The notes under the pieces: generated by a model
The model's input: the letters and a program-made list of their open reading frames with translations, nothing else
What the model was told of the DNA's origin: nothing
Databases searched by the model: none
Shown: one piece after another, positions 1 through 8,741 of the stretch
Position numbering within the stretch: the stretch's first letter is position 1
Layout: each line of letters opens with the position of its first letter
Position numbers and translations under genes: made by a program
Assembly: GCF_047126315.1 (NCBI RefSeq)
Contig: NZ_CP138953.1
Span: 3,162,001-3,226,000 of the forward strand
Origin: Shimia sp022448905
GTDB taxonomy: Bacteria; Pseudomonadota; Alphaproteobacteria; Rhodobacterales; Rhodobacteraceae
Direction: 5' to 3'
DNA: 64,000 nt

Positions 1-48
1 CGCGGCCACGCCTGCCAACAAAGGCAATAAAACGCTCAAAAAAAACAT
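1..48 (-). CDS. 5' end of a divergent gene with an N-terminal hydrophobic segment (partial)
   Basis: Only 16 codons are visible, read leftward from an ATG at 48 and cut by the window edge. They give a very hydrophobic N-terminus (MFFLSVLLPLLAGVAA), as in a signal peptide or first membrane helix. A G-rich stretch (GTGGGGGC) lies about 5 bases before the ATG and could serve as ribosome binding site. The gene would be divergent from the ABC operon. Function cannot be assigned, and the call could be wrong because the open stretch is so short. Confidence 0.4.
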   Translation of the reverse strand, partial: MFFLSVLLPLLAGVAA

Positions 49-441
49 AGACTGCCCCCACAGGTTTTGTCGGAAATTCGAAAAGTCGTCGGAGATAGTG
101 CCAGCCCCTCCAGCCTACCGTCAAAATTGTGCAGAGGTTAAGAAAAATTTTATACGAACTGTTTCCAATTTCGGAACAGTTGCGCGCCAAAGGCGCATTT
201 TCAGCACAAAACGACTAAAATCACATCTCCGCGATCCGGTTCGACGATCTCACATCAACCGACGAATCCAAGGTGCGAGGCGAGCATTTGCGCGCCTCTA
301 CGAACAAATCGAACATAGACAGAATCGCAAATCTGACGCAATTTTGGGGCAGAGCTTCTCACTTCCGCTAAGTTAGCGTTTGCATTTTCATAATATTTTG
401 CAATTACTTAAACGCAAAGAGCGCCGGCGATAGGACTATCT
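49..441. other. Intergenic region without a supported gene
   Basis: About 390 bases of lower GC than the flanking genes. An open frame of 92 codons from 98 to 376 on the plus strand has a basic, low-complexity translation, no convincing ribosome binding site and no recognisable family, so it is not called. The stretch probably holds the divergent promoters for the left-edge gene and for glpV. Confidence 0.5.
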
Positions 442-455
442 ACTAAATTATTAGT
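442..455. promoter_or_regulatory. Dyad ACTAA-N4-TTAGT upstream of glpV (candidate operator)
   Basis: A perfect 5-bp inverted repeat with a 4-bp AT spacer lies 18 bases upstream of the probable -35 element of the glpV promoter. Its place fits an operator for a sugar/glycerol regulator, but no regulator gene is in the window and the motif is short. Confidence 0.35.
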
Positions 456-473
456 TGACTGAAAAAAGCGCAT

Positions 474-502
474 TTGACACCTTTAGGCATCCGGTCTGCT
501 AG
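474..502 (+). promoter_or_regulatory. Probable sigma70-type promoter of the glp operon
   Basis: A perfect TTGACA (474-479) is followed after 17 bases by TGCTAG (497-502), which is a weak but acceptable -10. Transcription would start about 510, leaving a 5' leader of some 20 bases before the glpV ATG at 532. A strong ribosome binding site (GGGAGG, 521-526) follows. Confidence 0.5.
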
Positions 503-531
503 GCTGGTCTACAAACATTTGGGAGGACAAG

Positions 532-2268
532 ATGCGGAAGTATCTTATCTCCGCCGTCGCGGCGTCTGCCGTGATTGCGGGTACACAATCGCTTTATGCC
601 GACGAAGCGGCAGCCAAGCGCTGGATCGACGCAGAATTCCAGCCGTCTTCGCTGTCCAAAGACGAGCAGATGAGCGAAATGCAGTGGTTCATCTCCGCTG
701 CACAGCCCTATGCGGGCATGGAAATCAACGTGCTGTCGGAAGGCATTCCGACCCACGGCTATGAAGCCGAAGTTCTGACCAAGGCTTTCGAAGAAATCAC
801 CGGCATCAAGGTCAACCACCAGATCCTCGGCGAGGGCGAAGTGGTTCAGGCGGTGCAGACACAGATGCAGACCAAACGGAACCTCTATGACGGCTACGTC
901 AACGACTCCGACCTGATTGGCACGCACTCCCGCCTGCAGCTGGCCTACAACCTGACCGACATGATGGCGGGCGAATGGTCCGGCACCACCTCTCCGACGC
1001 TGGATCTGGATGACTTCATGGGCACCCAGTTCACCACCGGTCCGGATGGCGACCTGTATCAGCTGCCAGACCAGCAGTTCGCAAACCTCTATTGGTTCCG
1101 CAAAGACTGGTTTGACCGCGAAGACCTGCAAGAGGCCTTCAAAGCGAAATACGGCTATGACCTCGGTGTGCCTGTGAACTGGTCCGCGTACGAAGACATC
1201 GCAGAGTTCTTCTCCAAAGACGTGAAGAACATCGACGGTGTCGACATCTACGGCCACATGGACTACGGCAAACGCGCCCCTGACCTTGGCTGGCGTATGA
1301 CCGACGCATGGCTCTCCATGGCGGGCGCAGGCTCCAAAGGCGAACCAAACGGTGTGCCCATCGACGAATGGGGCATCCGCATGGAAGAAGGCTCCTGTAA
1401 CCCGGCTGGCGCATCCGTCACCCGTGGTGGTGCAGCAAACGGCCCAGCTGCGGTCTACGCGATCCGCAAATGGGACGAATGGCTGCGCAACTACGCCCCT
1501 CCCGGTGCGGCGTCTTATGACTTCTATCAGTCGCTGCCAGCTCTGGCACAAGGCAACGTGGCCCAGCAGATCTTCTGGTACACCGCCTTTACCGCAGACA
1601 TGGTGAAGCCACAGTCTGAAGGCAACAACACCGTGGACGGCGACGGCAACCCATTGTGGCGTATGGCACCAAGCCCGCACGGCCCCTACTGGGAAGAAGG
1701 TCAGAAGGTTGGCTATCAGGACGTGGGCTCCTGGACCTTCCTGAAGTCCACCCCCTCGGACCGCGCCCAGGCCGCATGGCTCTATGCACAGTTCGTGACC
1801 TCCAAAACGGTTGACGTGAAAAAATCCCAAGTGGGTCTGACCTTCATCCGTGACAGCTCTGTGAACCACGAAAGCTTCACCGAGCGTGCCCCAAAACTGG
1901 GTGGTCTGGTGGAATTCTACCGCTCGCCTGATCGCGTGGCATGGTCCCCAACCGGCGTGAACGTGCCGGATTATCCGAAGCTCGCCCAAATCTGGTGGCA
2001 GCAGATCGGTGACGTGAACTCCGGTGCCTTTACTCCGCAGGAAGCGATGGACCGTCTGGCCGAAGAAATGGACATCACCATGGCCCGTATGCAGCGTGCA
2101 GACGAAGCTCAGAATGTCTACGGCGGCTGCGGCCCACGTCTGAACGAAGAGAAAGACGCAGAGTGGTGGTTTGCCAACGGCGGCGCGAAGCCAAAGCTGG
2201 ACAACGAAAAGCCACAGGGTGAGACCGTCAACTACGACGACCTCGTAGCCCGCTGGAGCTCTAACTAA
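532..2268 (+). CDS. glpV: Extracellular solute-binding protein of a glycerol-type ABC transporter
   Basis: This 578-residue periplasmic protein starts with a clear signal peptide (basic Arg2-Lys3, hydrophobic core, probable cleavage after LYA near residue 23). Its large size and its place ahead of two ATPases, two permeases and a DUF2160 protein match the binding protein of the glycerol importer described in rhizobia (GlpSTPQV), so it most likely binds glycerol or a closely related polyol. That substrate is inferred from family and synteny only. The ATG at 532 follows GGGAGG at a 5-base spacing. It is first in the operon, and two stable hairpins follow it, which would favour its expression over the membrane components. 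Confidence 0.82.
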   Translation: MRKYLISAVAASAVIAGTQSLYADEAAAKRWIDAEFQPSSLSKDEQMSEMQWFISAAQPYAGMEINVLSEGIPTHGYEAEVLTKAFEEITGIKVNHQILGEGEVVQAVQTQMQTKRNLYDGYVNDSDLIGTHSRLQLAYNLTDMMAGEWSGTTSPTLDLDDFMGTQFTTGPDGDLYQLPDQQFANLYWFRKDWFDREDLQEAFKAKYGYDLGVPVNWSAYEDIAEFFSKDVKNIDGVDIYGHMDYGKRAPDLGWRMTDAWLSMAGAGSKGEPNGVPIDEWGIRMEEGSCNPAGASVTRGGAANGPAAVYAIRKWDEWLRNYAPPGAASYDFYQSLPALAQGNVAQQIFWYTAFTADMVKPQSEGNNTVDGDGNPLWRMAPSPHGPYWEEGQKVGYQDVGSWTFLKSTPSDRAQAAWLYAQFVTSKTVDVKKSQVGLTFIRDSSVNHESFTERAPKLGGLVEFYRSPDRVAWSPTGVNVPDYPKLAQIWWQQIGDVNSGAFTPQEAMDRLAEEMDITMARMQRADEAQNVYGGCGPRLNEEKDAEWWFANGGAKPKLDNEKPQGETVNYDDLVARWSSN

Positions 2269-2286
2269 AAGCTGTAGCGCAAATTT

Positions 2287-2308
2287 GGGGAGCGGGCATT
2301 CGCTCCCC
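2287..2308 (+). terminator. Stem-loop 1 after glpV (8-bp perfect stem)
   Basis: GGGGAGCG (2287-2294) pairs perfectly with CGCTCCCC (2301-2308) across a 6-base loop. No T-run follows, so it is more likely a 3'-end-stabilising or partial attenuation hairpin than a full terminator. Such structures after the binding-protein gene commonly give it higher expression than the rest of an ABC operon. Confidence 0.55.
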
Positions 2309-2368
2309 GAACAAGCGGCAACTTAAAGTTCCTCCAGACCATTCACTCCCCGTGAAATTGGTCGAACT

Positions 2369-2397
2369 GGCCGGGGCTTACCCTCTAAGCCCCGGCC
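2369..2397 (+). terminator. Stem-loop 2 after glpV (12-bp perfect stem)
   Basis: GGCCGGGGCTTA (2369-2380) pairs without mismatch with TAAGCCCCGGCC (2386-2397) around a 5-base loop. It is the strongest hairpin in the operon. There is no following T-run. With the hairpin at 2287 it forms a tandem barrier between glpV and the first ATPase gene. Confidence 0.6.
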
Positions 2398-2467
2398 AAC
2401 CTGCCCAACTCCCCACCCACTCGGGTCCCTCCTCCACAGGGCGACACAAGGATCAAAAGGTGCATCC

Positions 2468-3529
2468 ATGGCACTGGAAATAAATAATATTACGAAGGTC
2501 GTGCAGGGTGTGACACACATCAAACCCACGACCCTCACGTTGAGAAAAGGCCACTTCAACGTGCTGCTGGGCGAAACCGGCGCTGGCAAAACCTCTCTGA
2601 TTAAGATGATGGCTGGGCTTGACCCGATCGCCTCCGGTCAGATCCTCATGGAGGGCGAAGACGTCACCGCCCTCACCACGCAAAAACGCAAGATCAGCCT
2701 CGTGCACCAGTTCTTTGTGAACTACCCGCACATGACCGTGTTTGAGAACATCGCCTCACCCCTGAAGGTCGCAGGCATGGCCAAATCCGAGATCAACGAC
2801 CGCGTCGCAGAGGCCGCAGACATCCTGCAACTTGGCCCCATGTTGCACCGCCGTCCGCATGAGCTCTCCGGCGGCCAACAACAACGCTGCGCCCTCGCCC
2901 GTGCCATCGCCAAAGAAAGCCGCGCTGTATTCCTGGATGAGCCTTTGGCCAACCTCGACTACAAACTGCGCGAAGAACTGCGCGAGCAGTTGCCCGAACT
3001 TTTCGCCGGTCGTGGCGCCGTGGTGGTCTATGCGACATCAGAGCCTGAAGAAGCCCTACTGCTGGGCGGCGAAACCGCCCTGATGGTGGACGGCAACGTG
3101 GCGCAGTTTGGCCCCACCGCCGACATCTACCGCGCCCCGGCATCTTTGACCGCAGCGCGCGTGTTCTCCGACCCGCCCATCAACCACGCCCCAGTCACCA
3201 AACGCGGCGACGCCATACATCTTGGCAATCTTAGCTGGACCGCGTCTGGCGAGGCCGCTGGCCTGACCGATGGCGACTACATCATGGCCGTGCGCCCGCA
3301 CCACGTGCTGCCCCATGCGCACGACGGCTCCGACGTGGCCCTGACCGGCCATGTCGGTGTGACCGAACTCTCCGGTTCGGAAAGCTCAGCCCACTTTGAG
3401 TTTGACGGCAACAGCTGGGTCAGCCTCGCCCATGGCACCCACCCCTACCGGATTGGCGAAGATCACAACTTCTTCCTTGATCCAACCACCTGTTTCTACT
3501 TCGCGCCCGACGGCGCCTGCGTCGGCTAA
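2468..3529 (+). CDS. glpS: ABC transporter ATPase subunit 1 (glycerol-type importer)
   Basis: A 353-residue cytoplasmic ATPase of the MalK/UgpC type. Walker A is GETGAGKT (residues 35-42), the signature is an intact LSGGQQQR, and Walker B is VFLDEP. A C-terminal OB-fold-like extension follows from about residue 235. Where the H-loop normally reads THDQ.EAL, this protein has TSEPEEAL, so the switch histidine is missing. The partner ATPase shows the opposite pattern (degenerate signature, intact H-loop), so the two should form one full and one degenerate ATP site. A purine-rich AAAAGG precedes the ATG. Confidence 0.85.
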   Translation: MALEINNITKVVQGVTHIKPTTLTLRKGHFNVLLGETGAGKTSLIKMMAGLDPIASGQILMEGEDVTALTTQKRKISLVHQFFVNYPHMTVFENIASPLKVAGMAKSEINDRVAEAADILQLGPMLHRRPHELSGGQQQRCALARAIAKESRAVFLDEPLANLDYKLREELREQLPELFAGRGAVVVYATSEPEEALLLGGETALMVDGNVAQFGPTADIYRAPASLTAARVFSDPPINHAPVTKRGDAIHLGNLSWTASGEAAGLTDGDYIMAVRPHHVLPHAHDGSDVALTGHVGVTELSGSESSAHFEFDGNSWVSLAHGTHPYRIGEDHNFFLDPTTCFYFAPDGACVG

Positions 3530-3542
3530 AGGGCACAGATCA

Positions 3543-4634
3543 ATGGCGAAAATCACACTCAAAAACCTGCGGCACAGTTACTTTCCAGAGCCCAAAGGCC
3601 CGCAAGACTATGCCCTCAAAGAAGTCGATCTGGATTGGCAGGACGGTGGCGCATACGCTCTGCTTGGCCCGTCCGGCTGTGGCAAATCCACCCTTCTCAA
3701 CATCATCTCCGGCCTGTTGGAACCATCCGAGGGCCAAATCCTGTTTGACGGCCAAGACGTCACCAAACTGCCACCTGATCAGCGCGACATCGCGCAGGTC
3801 TTCCAGTTCCCGGTGATCTACGACACCATGACCGTGCGTCAGAACCTCGCGTTCCCGCTCAAAAACCGTGGCGTTGATCCCGCGATCATCGAAAAGCGCG
3901 TGGCCGAGATTGCCGAGATGCTGGAAGTCACTGACATTCTGGACCGCAAAGCGGCTGGCCTGTCACCTGACAACAAACAGAAAATCTCCATGGGCCGTGG
4001 TCTCGTGCGGGACGACGTGAACGTTGTGATGTTTGACGAGCCGCTCACTGTGATCGACCCGCACCTCAAGTGGAAACTGCGCACCAAGCTGAAAGAGCTG
4101 CATCAGCGTGTCTCTCACACAATGATCTACGTGACCCACGACCAGACCGAAGCCCTCACCTTCGCCGATCAGGTGGTGGTCATGCAACTGGGCGAAGTGG
4201 TGCAGATCGGCACGCCCGAAGAGCTCTTTGAACGCCCCGCCCACACATTTGTGGGCCACTTCATCGGCTCACCTGGCATGAACGTGCTGCCTGCCGAGGT
4301 CAAAGACGGTCAGGCGATCTTCAATGGCCAACCCGTGACTCTCGAAGGCCCCATCGCGGCAGGCACGAGCGGCACGTTGGAAATCGGCATCCGTCCAGAG
4401 TTTGTCTCCCTTGGCGACAGTGGCATTGCAGGCACCGTCAAACGTGTCGCGGACGTCGGCCGCCACGCCGTGGTCGAGGTCTCCGTTGGCGACAGCAAAG
4501 TTGCCGCCATCATCAATGACACCCCGCCCGCCGTGGGCGACACCGTGCATCTGCAATTCACACCGCATCAAACCCGGCTCTATGCCGACGGCTGGATTGC
4601 CACCACGCCCGCTCAAAAGGAGAGCGCGACATGA
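3543..4634 (+). CDS. glpT: ABC transporter ATPase subunit 2 (glycerol-type importer)
   Basis: A 363-residue MalK-type ATPase. Walker A is GPSGCGKST (residues 42-50), Walker B is VVMFDEP and the H-loop THDQTEAL is intact. The LSGGQ signature is degenerate, reading LSPDNKQ. The first ATPase of the operon has the complementary defects, so the pair is expected to work only as a heterodimer. The ATG at 3543 was chosen because it follows AAAGGGCAC and gives the conserved start MAKITLKNL; a longer in-frame start inside glpS lacks family similarity. The stop overlaps the ATG of a 37-codon frame at 4631. Confidence 0.85.
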   Translation: MAKITLKNLRHSYFPEPKGPQDYALKEVDLDWQDGGAYALLGPSGCGKSTLLNIISGLLEPSEGQILFDGQDVTKLPPDQRDIAQVFQFPVIYDTMTVRQNLAFPLKNRGVDPAIIEKRVAEIAEMLEVTDILDRKAAGLSPDNKQKISMGRGLVRDDVNVVMFDEPLTVIDPHLKWKLRTKLKELHQRVSHTMIYVTHDQTEALTFADQVVVMQLGEVVQIGTPEELFERPAHTFVGHFIGSPGMNVLPAEVKDGQAIFNGQPVTLEGPIAAGTSGTLEIGIRPEFVSLGDSGIAGTVKRVADVGRHAVVEVSVGDSKVAAIINDTPPAVGDTVHLQFTPHQTRLYADGWIATTPAQKESAT

Positions 4635-4744
4635 GCGAACCACACCTTCGCGCCCCGGACCTGATCCGGGGCCTCGCGCAAAACATCAAGAGGTCCCGGA
4701 TCACGTCCGGGACGGGTGCCGATAGTCAGGGGACCAAAACATGA
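4631..4744 (+). CDS. 37-codon frame bridging glpT and glpP through two palindromic repeats
   Basis: An ATG at 4631 overlaps the glpT stop (ATGA) and the frame runs without stop to a TGA at 4742 that overlaps the glpP ATG (ATGA again). The frame crosses two GC-rich palindromes that look like dispersed repeats. Its main role may be to keep translation coupled from glpT to glpP across inserted repeats. It could also be the old N-terminus of glpP split off by the insertion. No protein family is recognised. Confidence 0.35.
   Translation: MSEPHLRAPDLIRGLAQNIKRSRITSGTGADSQGTKT
4652..4713. repeat. Two related palindromic repeat units between glpT and glpP
   Basis: Unit one is an 8-bp stem with a 5-base loop (GCCCCGGA, 4652-4659, pairing with TCCGGGGC, 4665-4672). 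Unit two is GTCCCGGA (4693-4700) with TCCGGGAC (4706-4713), also with a 5-base loop. The two share the core CCCGGA-N5-TCCGGG. Elements of this type are, from memory, widely dispersed in alphaproteobacterial genomes; a genome-wide count was not possible here. Confidence 0.7.
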
Positions 4745-5604
4745 AAACCGAAAACCAAAAAGCCTGGTTCTTTGTGCTCCCGGTGCTGATCCTCGTGGCG
4801 TTCAACGCCATCATCCCAATGATGACGGTGGTCAACTACTCGGTGCAGGAAACCTTCGGCGACAACCTCTTCTTCTGGGAAGGCCTCACCTGGTTTGAAC
4901 AGATCCTGCGCTCCGAACGTTTCCACGCCGCCTTGGGACGTCAGTTCTTCTTCACCTTCATGATCCTGATCATCGAAGTGCCGCTCGGCATCGCCATCGC
5001 GCTGGCCATGCCGCGCAAAGGCTTCTGGGTGCCAGTCTGCCTTGTGCTGATGGCCCTGCCCATGCTGATCCCTTGGAACGTGGTAGGTGCGATGTGGAAC
5101 ATCTTTGCCCTGCCAGACATTGGCCTGCTCGGCTACTTCCTGAACCACGTGCTGGGCATCAACTATGACATGACACAGGACCCTGTGGCGGCCTGGATCA
5201 CCATCATCACCATGGATGTGTGGCACTGGACCTCTCTGGTTGTGCTGCTGGCTTACGCCGGTCTCGTCTCGATCCCCGACGCCTATTATCAGGCGGCCAA
5301 GATCGACGGCGCCTCCAACTGGTCCGTGTTCCGCTACATCCAATTGCCCAAGATGAAGAACGTTCTGACCATCGCCATCCTTCTGCGCTTCATGGACAGC
5401 TTCAACATCTACACGGAACCTTTCGTGCTCACGGGCGGTGGCCCCGGCAACTCGACCACGCTCCTGTCCATCGATCTGGTGAAAATCGCATTGGGTCAAT
5501 TTGACCTCGGCCCTGCCGCCGCGATGAGCCTCATCTACTTCGCAATCACCCTCTTTGTGTCCTGGCTGTTCTACACACTCATGACCAAAGACGACTTGAA
5601 CTAA
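4741..5604 (+). CDS. glpP: ABC transporter permease (glycerol-type importer)
   Basis: A 287-residue inner-membrane permease with about six membrane helices. The cytoplasmic coupling motif is visible near residue 183 as YYQAAKIDGASNWSVF followed by IQLP, matching the EAA...G loop of binding-protein-dependent permeases. It should pair with the next permease to form the channel. The ATG at 4741 is preceded by AGGGGA at good spacing and overlaps the stop of the small frame at 4631-4744. Confidence 0.87.
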   Translation: MKTENQKAWFFVLPVLILVAFNAIIPMMTVVNYSVQETFGDNLFFWEGLTWFEQILRSERFHAALGRQFFFTFMILIIEVPLGIAIALAMPRKGFWVPVCLVLMALPMLIPWNVVGAMWNIFALPDIGLLGYFLNHVLGINYDMTQDPVAAWITIITMDVWHWTSLVVLLAYAGLVSIPDAYYQAAKIDGASNWSVFRYIQLPKMKNVLTIAILLRFMDSFNIYTEPFVLTGGGPGNSTTLLSIDLVKIALGQFDLGPAAAMSLIYFAITLFVSWLFYTLMTKDDLN

Positions 5605-5618
5605 GAAAGGACACGACA

Positions 5619-6416
<798 letters not shown>

Positions 6417-6417
6417 T

Positions 6418-6696
6418 ATGCTAAGCTGGATGGCATGGACCTGGCCCACGGCCGCAATCTTCATCTGCCTGTTCTCCACAATTGGCCTGCTGATTGTGTT
6501 GGAGATCAAGTACCCCGGCGGAGCTGAGCGCAAAGGCGCGCTTGGCCTCACCACCACCCGCGGTGACCGACTGTTTCTCACCTGTCTCGGAGGCAGCTTC
6601 ATCTTCCTCGCCTGGCTCGGCCTGATGGGCGAACCGCTTTGGTGGCCGCTGGGATTGGCGATTGGCTGGGGCACCTTTTGCTTCTGGAAGGTCTGA
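6418..6696 (+). CDS. DUF2160 small membrane protein of the glycerol ABC operon
   Basis: A 92-residue protein with three hydrophobic segments (about residues 8-27, 44-65 and 70-88). Small DUF2160 membrane proteins accompany glycerol-type ABC operons, so it is probably an accessory subunit of the transporter; its precise job is not known to me. The ATG at 6418 begins one base after the glpQ stop (TGATATG). It is the last gene before a strong terminator. Confidence 0.75.
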   Translation: MLSWMAWTWPTAAIFICLFSTIGLLIVLEIKYPGGAERKGALGLTTTRGDRLFLTCLGGSFIFLAWLGLMGEPLWWPLGLAIGWGTFCFWKV

Positions 6697-6718
6697 CCCC
6701 CAAAACTGAGAGAAGACC

Positions 6719-6756
6719 AAAGGGCAGCGCCAAGCACAGCGCTGCCCTTTCTGTTT
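6719..6756 (+). terminator. Rho-independent terminator of the glp operon
   Basis: AAAGGGCAGCGC (6719-6730) pairs perfectly with GCGCTGCCCTTT (6739-6750) around an 8-base loop, and the stem ends in a T-rich stretch (TTTCTGTTT). It lies 23 bases after the last operon gene. Confidence 0.85.
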
Positions 6757-7066
6757 GGGCAGGAGCCGCACCACCCGCTCCCAACCGCACGCATGGATGC
6801 CTCCGGCGGGGATATTTAAGGCAAGAAGAAGCAGAGGCGATTTGCTTCTCCTTTCCCAAATACATCGAGGGAATCGCCACTAGCGACGGGGGCTGCGCCT
6901 CAATTCTTAAGCGGCCGAAACCTTCCTTAACGCCGCCACGTTCTCAAAACACGCACCGCCGCAAAACAGCCGCGATACCGACAGAATACCGACGTGGATT
7001 TCAAACGTTTACGGCCCCGCCGCAGGATACTGTGATGGGACCGTTTCTTAGGAAATTCGGAGGGCG
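6757..7066. other. Intergenic region with a probable dispersed repeat
   Basis: No gene is supported. The segment about 6797-6834 (CCTCCGGCGGGGATATTT followed by an A/G-rich run) resembles an intergenic repeat that I associate with Rhodobacteraceae genomes; this is recall, not a search. The end of the M56 peptidase gene enters from the right. Confidence 0.4.
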
Positions 7067-8182
7067 TTACCAGCTGCGCTGCGCCAGTGTGTTAAGCTCG
7101 TTTAGTCGGTCCAGATTGGCCACCGTGCTGAGCATGATACGCTCATGGCTCCAATCCTCTGGCTCGGTCAGCGAGACCGCGCCAAGCAGCACCACACCGG
7201 CCATCAACACCGACATACCAGCGCCCAAAACCAGGGCTTCCTTGGCCGGATCATCCTGATCCCGCGCAATCTCCACAATGCGATCTTTCAACATAGACCG
7301 ACGTGATAAGAAAGGGATCTTGCGCCCCACCAAAGGCACACCAAAAGCCGTCGGCTGCGCTTTGGCCTGCGCTTGCGAAAACCGAGCGATTTCCAACAAC
7401 CGAAGCGCATAGCCATGCGCATCAAAGCCCTTGCGCGCCAAATAGGCCCGGTCACAGGCCAGCTCGCCAAGCTTACGCAAGCGGCTGGAAAGAAACCAAA
7501 AACCGGGATTGAGCACTGCCAAAGGAGAGATCAAAGACAGCAACACCTCGGCATACACGTCCCCTTGACGGATATGCTGCATCTCATGACCCAGTGCCAT
7601 CTTAACACCCGCCCCATCGCGGAACAACGACCTTGGCAGCACCACATAGTAGCGCAGCACCCCACGTGTTGAAAACGGCACGTCCACCGCGGGAGATACG
7701 ACCACGGACACCCATTTTGTGCGCTGAACAACACGACCCGCCGAAATCGCTCGGCGGATACGCCCAATGTTGATCGTCAAGTAGATACCGCGCATCACAA
7801 ATCCAGCGGCAAAAGCCGCGATCAACACTTGCGCCACAATCGAGCCACCGGTTGACATCTGATCCAACCACTGTGTTTTCATCGCCAGCAGTGCCGACAT
7901 CTCTTGCGCCGACAAGGAAAGATTTCCGTTAAGCACCTGAGAAACCACAACATCTGTGGCGTTCACAGAGGCCGCATAAGACGTCGTCATCAGATACGGC
8001 GTCACCACAGGCACCACGGCCAGACAGGCAATGGCTGCCATGCCCAATCGTCGTCGCGTCGAAAAACTGCGCCGCCCGCCGGTCAGCACAAAGAGGCCCT
8101 CAAAGATGGCAAAAACAATCGCGGCTAACAGGATCAGTAACTGAACCCAGATCGCCCCCCCTACGATTTGATCAACCGTCAT
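7067..8182 (-). CDS. M56-family (BlaR1-like) membrane metallopeptidase
   Basis: A 371-residue membrane protein with hydrophobic helices at about residues 12-30, 47-65 and 115-135 and another near the C-terminus. The zinc protease motif is HEMQH in the segment LGHEMQHIRQGDVYAE near residue 199. There is no penicillin-binding sensor domain, so the signal it senses is unknown. Its start overlaps the end of the BlaI-type repressor gene by 11 bases. In this family the peptidase relieves repression by triggering loss of the BlaI partner. No beta-lactamase gene is in the window. Confidence 0.82.
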   Translation of the reverse strand: MTVDQIVGGAIWVQLLILLAAIVFAIFEGLFVLTGGRRSFSTRRRLGMAAIACLAVVPVVTPYLMTTSYAASVNATDVVVSQVLNGNLSLSAQEMSALLAMKTQWLDQMSTGGSIVAQVLIAAFAAGFVMRGIYLTINIGRIRRAISAGRVVQRTKWVSVVVSPAVDVPFSTRGVLRYYVVLPRSLFRDGAGVKMALGHEMQHIRQGDVYAEVLLSLISPLAVLNPGFWFLSSRLRKLGELACDRAYLARKGFDAHGYALRLLEIARFSQAQAKAQPTAFGVPLVGRKIPFLSRRSMLKDRIVEIARDQDDPAKEALVLGAGMSVLMAGVVLLGAVSLTEPEDWSHERIMLSTVANLDRLNELNTLAQRSW

Positions 8183-8573
8183 CCTTTCTGATCCTTGTGT
8201 CGATGATCTCTTTGATTTCCTGGATCATTTCGTCTGGCAGGTCCTCATTATCCACCAGTCGCGCCACCAGCGCCGTCGGGGTTCCTCCAAACAAGGTTTT
8301 AGACAGATTTTTGAGGCTGCGACCTTCATAGTCGCGCTTCTGAACGGCAGGGGTATAGACCAGAGCCCGGTCTTTGCGGTCCGAGGTCACAAATCCCTTG
8401 TCGTCGAGAATTTTCATCACGGTAGCAACAGACGTATAAGCGCGCTGCTGATCGTCGTTGAGCGCCCCCATAATATCGCGCACAGACCCTGTGCCGATCT
8501 CCCAAAGGGCGATCATAAACTCCAGCTCAACATCCGTGAGCATCTCGCTGCGTCGACGTGCCAACGTGGCCAC
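8172..8573 (-). CDS. BlaI/MecI/CopY-family transcriptional repressor
   Basis: A 133-residue winged-helix repressor; the N-terminal segment LTDVELEFMIALWEIGTGSVRDIM and the wing segment with DDKGFVTSDRKDRALVYTPAV are typical of the family. The start codon is GTG at 8573. It is co-transcribed with the overlapping M56 peptidase. The dyad 13 bases upstream of its start is the probable site of autorepression. Confidence 0.88.
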   Translation of the reverse strand: MATLARRRSEMLTDVELEFMIALWEIGTGSVRDIMGALNDDQQRAYTSVATVMKILDDKGFVTSDRKDRALVYTPAVQKRDYEGRSLKNLSKTLFGGTPTALVARLVDNEDLPDEMIQEIKEIIDTRIRKDDG

Positions 8574-8585
8574 TCCGTGTTTGAT

Positions 8586-8601
8586 TACTAGGAAATTAGT
8601 A
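8586..8601. promoter_or_regulatory. Probable BlaI-type operator (TACTA-N6-TAGTA)
   Basis: A perfect 5-bp inverted repeat with a 6-base spacer lies just upstream of the blaI-like gene, in the place and with the size of BlaI/MecI operators (TACA-rich dyads). Binding here would block the promoter of the repressor-peptidase pair. Confidence 0.55.
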
Positions 8602-8722
8602 CTGCATCATGGGAATTAGGGGAAGTATTTTTTGCAGCACGCCGATCAGCTCACACCAACGGAGATTGTTCGGCACTCAAGACGCTCGGGCCTTTTGCAC
8701 ATCTTTAGCTCTATCTGAGAGT

Positions 8723-8741
8723 TACCATGGTGCGGGTGAAG
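8723..8741. repeat. attL core of the prophage (19-bp direct repeat)
   Basis: TACCATGGTGCGGGTGAAG is identical to 46335-46353, where it is the 3' end of tRNA-Leu including the CCA. The flanking bases differ on both sides, which sets the repeat limits. On this side the copy is a displaced tRNA tail left in the chromosome. Confidence 0.9.

Noticed and set aside
98..376. 92-codon frame left of glpV
   Set aside because: No ribosome binding site, atypical composition and no recognisable family.
499..1989. 496-codon open frame antisense to glpV
   Set aside because: It is the reverse-strand shadow of a highly biased coding gene; the translation is rich in His, Val and Trp runs and matches no family.
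7067..8573. Beta-lactam resistance locus
   Set aside because: BlaI/M56 homologues are present, but the peptidase lacks the penicillin sensor and no beta-lactamase is nearby.
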